DNA from: Diplodia intermedia | Lineage: Eukaryota; Ascomycota; Dothideomycetes; Botryosphaeriales; Botryosphaeriaceae | Assembly: GCA_021495925.1 (NCBI GenBank) | Contig: JAKEKT010000014.1 | Location: 124,001-188,000 of the forward strand | DNA: 64,000 nt | Reading direction: 5' to 3' | Shown: piece by piece, positions 11,352 through 23,209 of the stretch | Layout of the letters: the number at the start of each line of letters is the position of its first letter | Position numbering within the stretch: the stretch's first letter is position 1 | Made by a program: the position numbers and the translations under genes | Notes under the pieces: model-generated | What the model saw: the letters and a program-made list of their open reading frames with translations, nothing else | What the model was told of the DNA's origin: nothing | The model's database searches: none

Positions 11352-12645
11352 GCGAGTGGAAGTTTGGTTCTCTTTCGCTGTGGAAATATTTCGAAAGTGT
11401 TATTGGTGTTTTCTTGGGGAGCCGGTGTCACGGACAAATGGGAATCTGGGTACTGAGGAAAACGGCAGCGGCGAACTTGGGGGGTTGGTTGGACCTTTTT
11501 CATGATTGAAGACCGGAGCGGTTTGCTACTTTTTGTTTGACTTTTGCCTTTTTCGCGTTCTTGGCTGGAAAAGAGAAGGTGGCATAGAGGCTGGGTGAAG
11601 AGGTATCTGGGAAAAAAAGGAACACTTCGCAGTACTGCTTTTCTGGTTTTGGGTTGTATCTTGTACGGGAGGCTATGACGGTTACACGCGCTTCCTCTCT
11701 TGGATATCTCAGTCACGAGTAGAAGTCAATGAAATAAAGATAAAAATAAAAAGTGCTAGGCCCTTTGATGTGAAACGGATATCCTGGCCACTCTTACCGT
11801 CGAATTGGAATCTTGAGGGGATACGGTGGCTGTGTCAGACGTGAATGCAACCCGACACTCATGAACATGCTACAACCCTTGCACTGGTACGAGGTCGGAT
11901 TGAGTAGTACTACAACATTGCGGATCGGTAGTTGAAGGCTTCGAAGGAATGACAACACGTAGAGCATCCGGACAAAAGCCTCTACTATACCGACCTTGTT
12001 GTGGTACTTGTATAGAAATAAGAGGTGTCCGGGGCTTTGCCGATCACATCATCAGCTCGTCTCGGCCCCCACGGTGGTTAAGCGCTGGGAGGTTCGCGCA
12101 GTTGCCCGGCTAAGCTGCGCCAAGCGACGGCCGTGCCTGCGCCGCAACCGCAACTCTATTGATCCCCACTTTATGTCGCTGCCTTCTTCGCTGCTGAAAG
12201 CATTCCGTCGAACTGTCTCGTGCACCGTCCGACCCGGAACCGATGAGGAGGAACTGCTTTCCCAGCATGATGGTAGCGATTGTTTCGGGCTGGGTTGCGC
12301 AACCGCGCTCGCTCAGCCCTCGCCCTTTTCCCTTGTCGCTCCACGCCGCACCGCACCCGCCGATCCCCTGTAAAACCCAGGTCCACCAATGCGCCTAAGT
12401 ATAGCCAGCCAGGCAGCACGCGGCGCAGCAAGGTGCCTTTGATGTGATAAAATGCACATCGCAACTGACTTACCTTTTCACGCGCTGGATGACACTCGTC
12501 GTCGTCCTGCCACGCTTCTCCGTTTTCTCTGCCTGCCAAAAGACCGTGAGAGGTGCGCCTTCATTGTTCGAATCAGGCAACCTTGGACGGAATGTGTCAG
12601 GCCCCACATATTTAACCGTCGACACCCTCAACCATCAAACCAATC
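11352..12645. other. Intergenic region between regulator and DUF3433 gene
   Basis: Contains the regulator's 3' end and the promoter of the next gene; no credible frame. A TATTTAA-like stretch near 12608 lies about 35 bases before the downstream ATG and may belong to its core promoter or leader. Confidence 0.5.
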
Positions 12646-15600
12646 ATGCACGCCGGCACCAGCCGTCACGACCACGACGGCGACGACTTATATCAGAGTC
12701 TCGACGACCACGACGGCAACAACAACAACAACGGCAGAAACGTCGGGCGACGAGCTGCCGCCGCCTCTGCTCCCCACGACGATGACTCTTCCTGGCCATC
12801 GGAGCCCAGCAGCCGCGTGAGCAGTCTGGACTCAGGAAACCGCCGACGGTCCCAACTGCCGTATTCGCCTGTACCGGACGTATCGGATGAGGAAGAGGGG
12901 GACGACGATGAAACCGACGACGACCGCAGCCATGGCTATTCTCGTGTCCCGGCGGCCTCGCAAAGGCTGTCCTGGATGTCCGATTTGCCGGGGGACGGTG
13001 GCCACGGCGTGAGGCCTGCGGACGACTCTCCACCGCCGGATCACGGACTGCCGCGAGACTCGGCGACGACACTCGCGAGCAGCAGCTTAAGTCGTCGTGG
13101 CGATGGTGGTCATGACGAGGCCGCAGCTGAGAAGGAAAAGGATGCCTCGTACGAGATTGCGCAGGTGCCGATGGACGGCGATGCTGCCGCTCGTGAAGAG
13201 CCGAGGTGGACACCGTTCCACCTGCGACGGCCGTTTTTGCTGGCGTTCGCGGTCGTGTGGGTGCTGATGATTGTGGCCTTGGAGGTTCTGTATTTCTTCT
13301 CCGAACGCGACGGCGGGCTGGCGACGGTGGAGGAGAGCCTGCATTATTTGTGGACGTATGGACCGACTTTTGGTGAGTTTTTTCCCTTTTCGCGTCACCT
13401 TTTCCATGTGATGAACTCTGGATTGACAGGTCCCACTTGCAGTACTGACCATGGCCGCCGCGCTGTGGGGTCAGGTGGAGCACAGCGCGAAGCAGATCAT
13501 GCCGTGGTCGCTGATGAGCCGCGGGCGGACGGTGGCAGAACAAGGCCTGCTGCTGAATTACCTGACGTCGTCGATGCCGGGGTCCCTGGTCCGATCGCTG
13601 CGGAGAGGACACTTCGCAGTCAGCATCGGCATCTTGGGGTCCCTGGTCGTGCGGCTCCTGATCATCTTCTCCACCGGCCTACTTAGCCTGGAGTACCACG
13701 CCGTGGCCAACGGTAAGGACTTCGTCTTCGCCGACAGCGTCAACCTCGCGAAGTCGGTGCACTATACCAGCCTAAGTAGTGAGAAATGGCGGCCGTTGAG
13801 CAACAGCGTCAATTTCTGGGCCATTCTCAACTATAATCTGTCTTATCCTCACGGTGCAACGTCGCAGTATGCTCTGCAATCGTTTGCACCCAGTGATGAT
13901 GGTGAGTACTGTTCGTCTTGTTGGTCTTGCTTTCCCTTATGGCTGACGGCCATCAGGCAACTATATCAACGTGACGGCCGATGCCCAGGTGTTCGAGGCC
14001 ACATTGGAGAACTGCGAAACCTTCACCTTTACCTACGACACGGGGGGCTCAGCAGACACCTTCGGTATCTCCTGGTATAGAGCGGTCCCGAAGCAATACT
14101 GGAGCACCTTCGAGCCATGGTGTTACGAAAACCATGTGACGTATGGCGATTCGGGCACCGTAGCAGAAGGTCTGCTCAACGAGTTCCAGAACATAACGCA
14201 GCACGTCTACAAGTGCACGAATTCGACGCAAATAGAGGAGCAGGAAGATCGCATCCTCATCACACTCGACACCTGGCTCTCGAATGACCAAGCAGTAACG
14301 TCGGGCATGATGTGCGAGCCGAAATACTCGCTGACCCGGCGAACGGTGACGAACACGACGGGAAGCACTAGGATTGAGGATGGCCTCAACGTGAGCGCAG
14401 AAGTCAAAGAGACGTTGGATCTGGGCAATCGACCTTTTAACATCACCTCGAATGTAGTAAAGAGCATGGAAGGCGAACGCCCGAACGGGGTCTTCGACAT
14501 CGAGGCGAATGTATGGTACACGTTGCTTAACACGACGCAACCTCAGAGCAGCCTGCGGGCCTTCAGCAACACAAGCCTGGCCACGGAGCTTTCGCAACGC
14601 GTGTTCCCTGGTTACGCGGCTTACACCATCAAGAAGGACTTCATGGACGCTTCGAACGAGACTGCGAAGGGCATGGTCGTGTTCACCGAGAATCGTCTCT
14701 GTGTGCAGGAGCTTTCGCTGAGACTCATGGAGGCTCTCCTTGCGCTGCTGACACTTCTCAGCATAGCTTTGTGCTTCGTGTCTCCCGGAGTTTTCCACCG
14801 TGATCCCAGGTCTGTGGGCGGTCATGCCTTGATTCTGGCAAGGAGTCCAGGACTCATCAAGCTGCTAAGCGGCTACGGCGCTTCCTCGAAGCAGGCCCTA
14901 AGATCACGTCTTTCCGGCTACACCGCGCTTTTCCCGCAGCGAAGGTCAGCAGAAGATGGTGCTATCGCCGTCACTCCAAAAGATCCTACCAAGTCCGAGG
15001 TGGAACCCTCCAACGCCGGTCCAGACGAACTCGAGCAACGGAGATGGTGGCACCCCATCCCCGTGACGTGGTGGTTCAGAAGCTCGCTCGTAGCGGCCGC
15101 GATAGGCATCATCGTAGCGCTGGAGGCCCTGCTGCAGTCATCCGAAAAGCACGACGGACTCGGCGACGTCGACCTCGACGGGTATCAAAAGTACGCGTGG
15201 ACCTTCGTCCCAACCCTCGTCATGGCAACCATCGGCCTGGCCTTCTCCACGGTCGACTCCACCGCGCGAACGCTGCACCCTTTCCATCAACTCCGAAAGG
15301 GCGACGTCGGCTTCGGCGAGCTGCTCTACGACCCGGCAGGCCAGGTCTCGCTCGTGGCGGTGGGCCGCGCTGCGTGGAAGCGGCACTTTGCGCTGCTGGC
15401 CATCATGTTCACCGGCTTGCTGGCGCCGCTATTGACCATCGTCACCAGCGGTTTGTACACGGCAGAGCCGGTGCCGTTGACACGCAACGTTTCGCTGCAG
15501 ATGCGGGACTGGTTCGATATCGAGAACCGCACCGTGGACCTGTCCAACAACGTCTATGGCGACGATGGCGAGGCGTGGACCGTCTTCCAGCTGCTGCAAT

Positions 15601-17060
15601 TCTCCAATCTGTCATATCCGCAGTGGACGCACGGCGAATACGCCTTCTCCAGCTTCAGCGCCGACGACCTGCTCGGCCACGACAGCGTGAACAGTACGAC
15701 GACGGCGGCGGCGGCGGCGGCAGAGGGGAACGACAACGACGACGGAAGCACGACGGCCGTGAGCGTGCGCGCGCGCCTGCCCGCCGTCCGCGGCAACCTG
15801 AACTGCAGCCTGCTGCACTACTACACGGACCGCAACTTCACCCACGACGTCGGCACCCACAACGTCGAGCCGCACACCCTCATCCCCATCGACCCGCCCG
15901 CCGGCTGCCACACGCCGCCCTACAGCAGCAACGGCACCCGCCGCCAGATCTGGCTGTCGCCCGACACCATCGGGCAAGGAGGAGGCGTCGGGCAGGCGGG
16001 CGCCTTCGCGGCGCAGCTCGCGGACGACTACGAGGCCGTGTCGCTGGCGTGGGAGCGAGAGTACGTCCAGTCGACGTCGTCGGTCCGGCTGTGCGGCGAC
16101 GGCCGCCAGCACCTGTTCTACGGCGTCGGCGGCGCGAGCGGGCGCGTCGGGGCCGAGGTCTTCGACGAGCTCGCCCTGCTGCACTGCGTGCCGTACGTGC
16201 AGGCGCTGTTCGTCGCGGCGACCGTCTCGCTGCCGGACCTCAACCTGCTCGAAGGCGGGGACTCGCCGCCGCTGATGCCCGACGAGGGCTCGGCGGCCTT
16301 CCTGTCCGCCTCGGCCAGCGCGACGGCCATGGCCAGCAACGACTTCGACACCTTCGTGTCCGCCCTCGTCAACGGCAGCGTCGGCGGCGGCGGAGGCGAG
16401 CTGTCGTCGCTCGTCGGCCGCGGCAACGTGGACGGGTTCCGGCGGAAGCTCGAGTCGCTGTACGCCGTGTACGTCGCGCAGAAGCTGCATTTCAACTACC
16501 GACGCGATCTCGACCGCTCTTCTTCTCCCGACACCAACGCGACTCCCTTCCTCTTCGCCGCCGCGGACGAAGCGACGTCGTCGTCGTCGTCGGAGAAGAA
16601 CTCGACGAACGCCGCCGGCACGACGGAGCGCTTCGTCGGCGGCGCGGAGGCGCCGGATGCGGCGGTGCTGACGGATCGCACGCGGCTGCGGCTGAAGCAG
16701 GGTGCCGTCTCGACCCGGATCCTGGAGGCGCTCGTCGCGGCCATGGCGGTGTGTTTGGTCGCCGCGGCCGCGTTGGAGGCGGTGCAGCTGCGGCGCGTTG
16801 GAGGTGGTGGGGCTGGGGGTGGGAGGGTGTTGCCGAAGGATCCGGGGAGCGTGGCGGCGAAGATGAGCTTGTTCGCGGAGGGGGGCGCGTGGACGAGGCA
16901 GGTGACGGCCGGGGCGGAGAGGTGGTCGGATCGGGTGGTGACGAAAAAGGGCTTGTTTGGGGGGTGGGTGTTTGGGTTGGGGTGGTGGGGAGGTGTGGAG
17001 GAAGGAGGGGGAAGAAGGTTTGGGGTGGATGTTGGGAGGAAGGCGGATCAGGGATCGTGA
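12646..17060 (+). CDS. Large DUF3433-type multi-pass membrane protein
   Basis: Three exons (12646-13372, 13443-13901, 13957-17060) give 1429 residues; both junctions restore conserved text (FGPT-type helix end into VLTMAAALWGQVE, and DDGNYINVT). The first 185 residues are acidic, Ser-rich and probably cytosolic. The pattern W-x-P-x2-LR then a helix ending ALE-x-L-x-FS occurs at about 187-218 and again as WWHPIPVTWW...ALEALLQSS at about 758-785, so the protein has two DUF3433-like modules. Visible hydrophobic segments lie near 195-218, 300-325, 649-672, 770-787, 810-826, 871-895 and 1316-1340. Long loops between them carry many N-x-S/T sites, suggesting they face the lumen or cell exterior. 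The C-terminus is Gly/Trp-rich and low complexity. The function of this ascomycete family is unknown to me; many genomes carry several paralogues. Confidence 0.85.
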
Positions 17061-20000
17061 CGAGGGTGGGAAGAGGTGTGGTTGTGATGTGGCATGATAC
17101 CTATTTGACATTTGATCCGACATTTCAATTTGCTTCTCTTCTTCTCTTGTGTTGCGAAATGAGACTGGACATCTTGCTGCTCCTTCCCTTTTCAGATCTG
17201 CCTCGTCGCAACATACCCGAGAAAGACGTCGCTTTCAAGCCCGAACGGCCGTGCAGTTGCTTGGCCCGCTGGCTGATGAGGATGAGGTTGGCACTGATAG
17301 TTGCCGTGTTTTGGGACAATGAAATTGGAAAGAGACATTGTGAGGGTGGGGCAAAAACAAGATGAATATCGATTATGCAGGCTCGAGATTGAAGGACAAG
17401 GGGATTCCAAGCCAACGCAGGAGGGTTTTTGGGTATGGGTGCAGACCACACACACACACTATGCTTGAAGGTGTGGGGAAGGGGTTTGGCTGTGCTAGGT
17501 GTGTGTTGCTGGGGAGCATAGCCCAAATGTTTTCCTGCATTGGAATATCAGTGGCTGTGTGTACAAAGTTTTCGGGCTCCAAGCCTCGCCGTTCGGATGT
17601 CTCAGCCAAAAAAAAACCTTCCGCTGCACGCAAGACAAAAGCAAAAACGCGGGCCTAAGCAAGGAGGCTTCGGAGACAATAAATCACCGAGGGGCATTCA
17701 CGCACGAGATCAAAAAAAAAAAAAGTAGGACGCCATTTTCCCTCGCACGTGGTGTCTCAATCCCGAAGAGTCCCGCGCCGAAGTGAGCCGGTCTTACAAC
17801 ACATACGTTTGTGTAGCACATAGCCTTTCGTTCCTGCATTGTGGAACACGACTTGTATTGACTGCGACGACAATCCGTACGTCGACGCAATTGAACCGGG
17901 GTGTTGAAAGTTTCCGGCGAGGCTATTCGAAGACAAGCGGTACCTCACTGAGAGTGTATGCCATCCGTACCCCTACTGGAGAGCTCGAGTATGATGCGAC
18001 GAATTGCTTACTAGGCTTGAGTGGACTTTGCGATCGCTTTCGAGGGCGTCAAGACAATGCTTCCTTTCGTCATCGGCGTGGTCTTGGACTGGTTGACCTG
18101 TGGAGCGGACAGTGTTTGTAATGTGGACTTGAATGTCTACAGGTCATCTATGGGCCTATCAGTGTTCACGTAGCAACTCGGAAACACAACAGTTGAAGAT
18201 TCGAGCAAAGAGAGGCTGCAGTGATGATCAAAGCTGGCGGGCATTGCGAAATCCCATTGTGCCTGGGCGGGGAGAGCCAACTACCCACTGGTTCTCGCTC
18301 TGGTGCCGTCAAGGAGCTGTGATGATTTTCGCGTGTATGCAGCCAGCTCGGCGGGAGTCCACGGTCAGCGAGAATCGTCTTGAACGACTCACCGGCATTT
18401 CTCGGCACTTGAGACACCGTTCCAGACAGCCGTACCACACTCGAAGGATTCAGATGCCAGAGAAAGACGTCGAGTCGAGGACCATGCTTCCCGCCTCCAA
18501 GAATAGGGCGCCTAGAGGCAACGGGCGGGAGGATCATGGTCGAGCCAAGAAAGTCGTCTCGTGTTCCGCCAGCCACGCTCACCGCCAGCCGTTCGCTTGC
18601 CAAGGGCGATACGAGCCGCACGACCCGTTCTCATTAGCAAATCATGCATTCGAATCCGGCCAACTGCGAAGCGAGCAGAGGGTAAGCATGTTTACCGCCG
18701 AGGCCAACGAGGCAACAAATCGGTTGGTAATGGAGGAATCGGAGGGTGGTGTCCAGCCATAGAGTTTTACTGGATAGTGAGAATAAGCCTTCCTTGCCGC
18801 ACCCGATTTAGATCCAGGCTGGAAAGCGCCAACAGCCGAGAGGCTCGAGAGGGCACTTGATCGTAGTCTTGGGCCGTGGCGGATGCTTTGCCGGTGAGGG
18901 CTGGTGTGGCTTTTGGTAGAACCAGGGAGAATAGATTGGTGGAAGGAAAAGGCCTGTGAAGGAGCGCGATCCCCGAATACCTGTTTCTCGAAAATGTGAA
19001 TCTTTGCCACAGGCTTCAGCCTCTAGATTGCACTAGCGAGGTCTCATGGCCAACTTCTGCAGTGAGATGCTGGCGATGGATCCCTCGGAAGAACGGATCT
19101 CTATCTGTCTCGAACAGGGTGCGAGACTGTTGATGGCACGCCCCTGGCATCCAGGGTGCCATACCGCGCGCCAAAAGCAGGCAGTGGTCGGCGGAAGAAG
19201 CAAAGCAACTCACATCGCATCGCTTGAAAAGACCCACCCAGATCCTGCAATGGAGGTAACGTTGGCGCTGGCTTCTGCCTGGGAATTGTCGGGATGGAGA
19301 TAGAACTATTGTTTGCATGCATACCAGGTGAAAAGATCAGGCGCCGCAGCAACCAGCGGTGCGGCAGAACTGCATGTCGATGTACCGGTGCTGGGGCTAA
19401 TGGCGCTGGTGGCGGTTCGTCATATTAGAGACTGGGCTGAACGGGGTCCACAGAAGTTCCAGCGCAGAAGTAGGCCTATCTGCCTCAATATATGAGTGTC
19501 TCAATTTGGAGCGTTCGCCGGGATGACGCGTAAGCCGAGCATAATCCGGATTTGAGCAAGCGCAAACATGACTAGACGGTCGACGAATTCAGCCTTACCC
19601 GCATTAGAAGAGTCCAGTTCATTTATTCCGTTGGCAACGGTTGCTCACCGCTTCCAACCTCTGCCACGAAGCTGTCGGCCTGGCGCAGAGGCTGCCGAGT
19701 AAGCCGAAGGTGCATGCGTTGGGGGAGCCGACCCGAACCCGACGCCATATGGTCAAGCATGTAAGCAGAAAGGTCGGCAGGCCAGCGTGCCACCAAGAGA
19801 AGGATCGGATGTTCGTTTTCGTGGACAAGTCGTTTGGAGTAATGGTCGTCCGTCTCCCAGGGCGCGTGAATGCGCATTCGGACGGGGAGCTTCCGATCGA
19901 AAAGAGCCCCGGTGCTCCCCGCTCATCTAGATGCTGCGATCTCCTTTACCACTTTTCGTATCCATTGTTTTTGCTTTTGGCGCGTCTTCGGATCCCGAAC

Positions 20001-21883
20001 ACCTCGGCATGTTGGGTAGATTTCGGCGAGCGAGTCCCCGCAGTATACGGCTACAGGGGCGATGTACCCATGTATAGACTTGCATTAGGCAAGCCTCCAA
20101 TCGCCGTCGCTCTCATAGCGTGTGCGCTTCCGATGCTGGCGCTACCATTGGCTGGATAGCTGAATGTGGAGCCCTTTGAGCACCGCCGTAGAAGCCGTGT
20201 GGTGCTATGCCCTGATACGTCTTGGTCGTCCCAGGACAGCTGGGCAAGCGATGCACGCCCGTCAGCAGCAGATGTAAGTCATCGGCTCTACCTAGCCTAT
20301 TGGGTCATGCCAAAAAGTGATGCTGACTCTCGCTTCGCCGACGGAAGGGCCGCATCGGCGTAAGTGCTTGTAGGCAGCATCTTGCTGCAGTCTTGACAAA
20401 CAACAGCGAAATTGGCTTCGCGTCATTCCAGTAGTGTTGCGTATCGACAAGCAAAGTGCACGCGCCCTAGGGATTTGCTGCGATGCACCGCCTGTTGGGA
20501 AATAGCCCGACGCAAAAGCCTCCAACAGCACCTTGACCTTGCTCTTGATTCCTTCCGCCCCACACGCGGCGAGTTGGCAGCTGCTTCAGCCCCGGATGTA
20601 CAGGGCCAGACGCGATGGTCGGTGGCCTTACGCGGGGAATGCTGGACACCCCGACTGACGATCATAGCAAGGCCGATCCTATTCGCATCCTTTCCAGGGC
20701 TTGAGAAAACGAAGAGGCGCTCCAATGGTGGGGAGTACAGCGACAGTAAGCGAGAAGATGGCATGCAGCAGCTCGTTCTCAGCGCCGAGAGCACGGTATT
20801 GGCAGGCCAGGCTCCCGTTGCCAACCAACCCGAACACAAGCAACAGGGATGGTTCCCAAGACACGCGGGTTCCGCGCCTTGGCATGACGCCGCAGACGAC
20901 GTTTGTCGGGCTGGTGCCGCTCCGCCACGGCGTCCTCCTTCCGCCCCCGGTGGCTGGGCTTGGGTCGGGTATTCAACGTGCTTCTCATCCCGTGGCATGT
21001 GCCGCTGCAGCCTGAATGGGCTGGACGGCCTGCGCTGGCTGACGGTGAGCGGACGCCACAACACCGGACGGACCAGCACGGGGCTGACGGTGCGTTAGCC
21101 CCGAAGGAAGGGCGCAACGACATGGGCGCTGCCGGGGTCGGGATCTGAGAAACGCCATTCGATTGCGACGCCGGGCGACAACAGGGTCTTCGCCGGGGCG
21201 CTGCTCACGCGGAGGCTTTTGCGCCTGGGGGGCCCGGGACAACATGCTTTTTCTCGGCGTATTTGAGGACGGCTTTAGATCGACGGTTGTGATGGTCAGA
21301 CATCGCGGGCGAACGTCGCAAGGGTGACTCGAGCGCTCTCTGGCAGCAGGGCAGCGCGGGGGTAGAAGCCAGCTGGATGCTTCCGGAGGCTTGTGCGCAG
21401 ACATGCGAGGCGCAGTGCACGGGCTGTGAGGCCTCCACGCCTGCTGCAGGTTTGCGTGCCGGAATCGAGACGCGAAGGCGGGTACACAGACGCAGCATCG
21501 GTGGCGTGGTGACAGACGCCGTGTAACTTGCGAAAGGAGAGGTGGGCTGAATCGCAAATTGTTTCCGCATCGCTTGTGGGCTGCGCCGTAGGGCTGAGCA
21601 GCGGCTTCCTCGCTTGCGCGCGTGCGAAAACGGCAAGCACAACGACGCGATCACTTCCCCATCCGGCTTCTCGGTCTGCATTGACTCCCGTCTGCATTGC
21701 ATCACAGCATTGTTGAACGTTGAGGATCCCAGAAAATGCATTTGTGACTAATTACAACCACGTCTACCAGCGCCATTCCTGTGCTGCCCGCTGTACCGAA
21801 GCAGGCGTTGATTCGTGGACTCATAAGGCTCAGAAGAAGCTCAGCACTAACAAAGTAGTAGGCCTCGAAAGGGAATGCTATCC
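17061..21883. other. 4.8 kb gene-free region
   Basis: The 3' side of the DUF3433 gene, then mixed-composition DNA without recognisable coding content. The longest frames (18133-18762 and 20412-21098 on +, with overlapping frames on -) lack domain-like composition and conserved motifs. A short CA run sits at about 17448-17459 and a 13-base A run near 17711. I see no transposase, reverse transcriptase, terminal repeats or tRNA. A degraded gene or a non-coding RNA remains possible. Confidence 0.45.
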
Positions 21884-23209
21884 CTACACCCTCCTCCACG
21901 TGGCCTCGGGAAGAATGTGACCGCCCTTGGACGTGCAGGCTTTCACTGACGCCGTCGGGGTCACCGTAGTCGTGTATGTCCAACTGGCACGTGTTAGTAC
22001 GGGGTAAAGTAGAGTAGGAACGCGCCACATACGTCTTGTAGATAGTCTTGATGGCAGTAACGGTCGTGTACGAGATGCTCGTCCTGGTCTTTGTCGGCGT
22101 AGGCGCGGTGATCGTGACAGTGGTCTTGCCCGAGTAGACGGTGCTGGGCGCAAGAGTGGATGAGACGGTCTGCGTGGTGAGGACGGTTTCGGTGGTGGTG
22201 GAAGGAGCGGCAGTGTGGGTGATGGTCGTGTTCACCACAGTGTCTGCCGTGACGGTGATTGTGGCCTCGTCAGGAGCGCGCTCATCCAGCTCACGCTCGT
22301 TGAGACGTTCGGGGATCGACATGCCGCGCCGGAGACGGGCCTCGCGGATCATGCGGCGAGCCACACTGGGGTCCATGGGCGTATCGACAGCATTGCGAAC
22401 ACGGACCGCCGCGCCAGACTGCAGGGCTGCGATGGAGACACGAGTGGGAGTGTATGTTGCCGTAGGGTCGTGCTTGGATGGCCTGGGCGGGACGGTGCAG
22501 CTGGCAGTCTCGGTCTTGGTGACTGTGGTCAGGGTCTTGGTCCAAGAATGCCTGGTTCTGGTCTTGACCCAGGTGACCCAAGACGTGACAGCCTTGGGGG
22601 TCACTGTCTTCTTCGCCGTAGCAGACGGAGAGGTGATGGTCTGAGTGTTCGGCACCGTGTCCGTCACCAGGAGCGTCGAAGTCAGGTTGGTGGTGAGGAT
22701 AGGGGTTGAGGTGATATCCCATGTGACGGTCGAAGTGTAGGTGCTGGTGACTTGGGCACCGACTGTGAGGAACAGCTCACGCTGGTATGCGTACGGAGAG
22801 TCATCCGTATTAGGTCCGTTGTTACCGAAAACAACGACGAGCCAGTCTCCGCTGAACATCTGACTCTTCAAGATCGGGCAGCTGGATAGCTGCGGGGTGT
22901 CATCCGGCGTGACGGCAACGTCAGTGCAGATGTACTCCTTGTAGTTTGGGTCGACAAGGAGGACATCGGCGGTCCCACCAGCACAGCCCTCGAACTCAGA
23001 CACCTTGGAATCATGTCAGGACCACCACTCCCACTCCAGTTCTGCCAGGGGGGGCTTACAGCAGTGAAGTTCTCTGCTAAGGCTTTGTTGATGAAGTAAG
23101 AGTTCCCGTTCTGGAAATCAATACCGTACGACACACAGTCTGCCAGGGCTCCGGGCACAGCGGCCAGAGCCGCAGCCAAGATGCTCAGGCGAGAACGAAT
23201 GGAAGGCAT
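21884..23209 (-). CDS. Secreted Ser/Thr-rich protein of unknown function
   Basis: Three exons on the minus strand (23209-23060, 23003-22033, 21983-21884) give 406 residues. I chose the ATG at 23209 because it opens directly into a signal peptide (MPSIRSRLSILAAALAAVPGALA, cut to two parts: charged start, then Ala/Leu core ending ALA); an upstream in-frame ATG at 23239 would add ten residues. Residues 25-130 form a Cys-containing N-terminal domain (DCVSYGIDFQNGNSYF, FEGCAGGTADVLLVDP, YICTDVAV, GDWLVVVFGNNGP). The rest is a Thr/Val/Ser-rich stalk (TVTWDITSTPILTTN, TTVTKTE, TAPSTTTETVLTTQ), as in heavily O-glycosylated wall proteins, broken by a basic stretch around 240-275 (ARRMIREARLRRG). No C-terminal hydrophobic GPI signal is present. 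Intron 2 has a textbook GTATGT...TACTAAC...CAG. The family is common in ascomycetes but has no known function that I can name. Confidence 0.82.

Noticed and set aside
12560..12580. B-box-like GTTCGAATC
   Set aside because: The flanks do not form a T-stem and no cloverleaf can be drawn.
15044..17365. 773-codon plus-strand frame, and 15612-17123 minus-strand frame of 503 codons
   Set aside because: Arg/Ala-rich shadows of the DUF3433 gene caused by GC-rich third positions; no domain text, whereas the overlapping frame shows membrane helices and the family motifs.
18133..21098. Frames 18133-18762, 19641-20159 and 20412-21098 as possible genes
   Set aside because: Overlapping frames of similar length on the opposite strand, irregular composition and no recognisable motifs.
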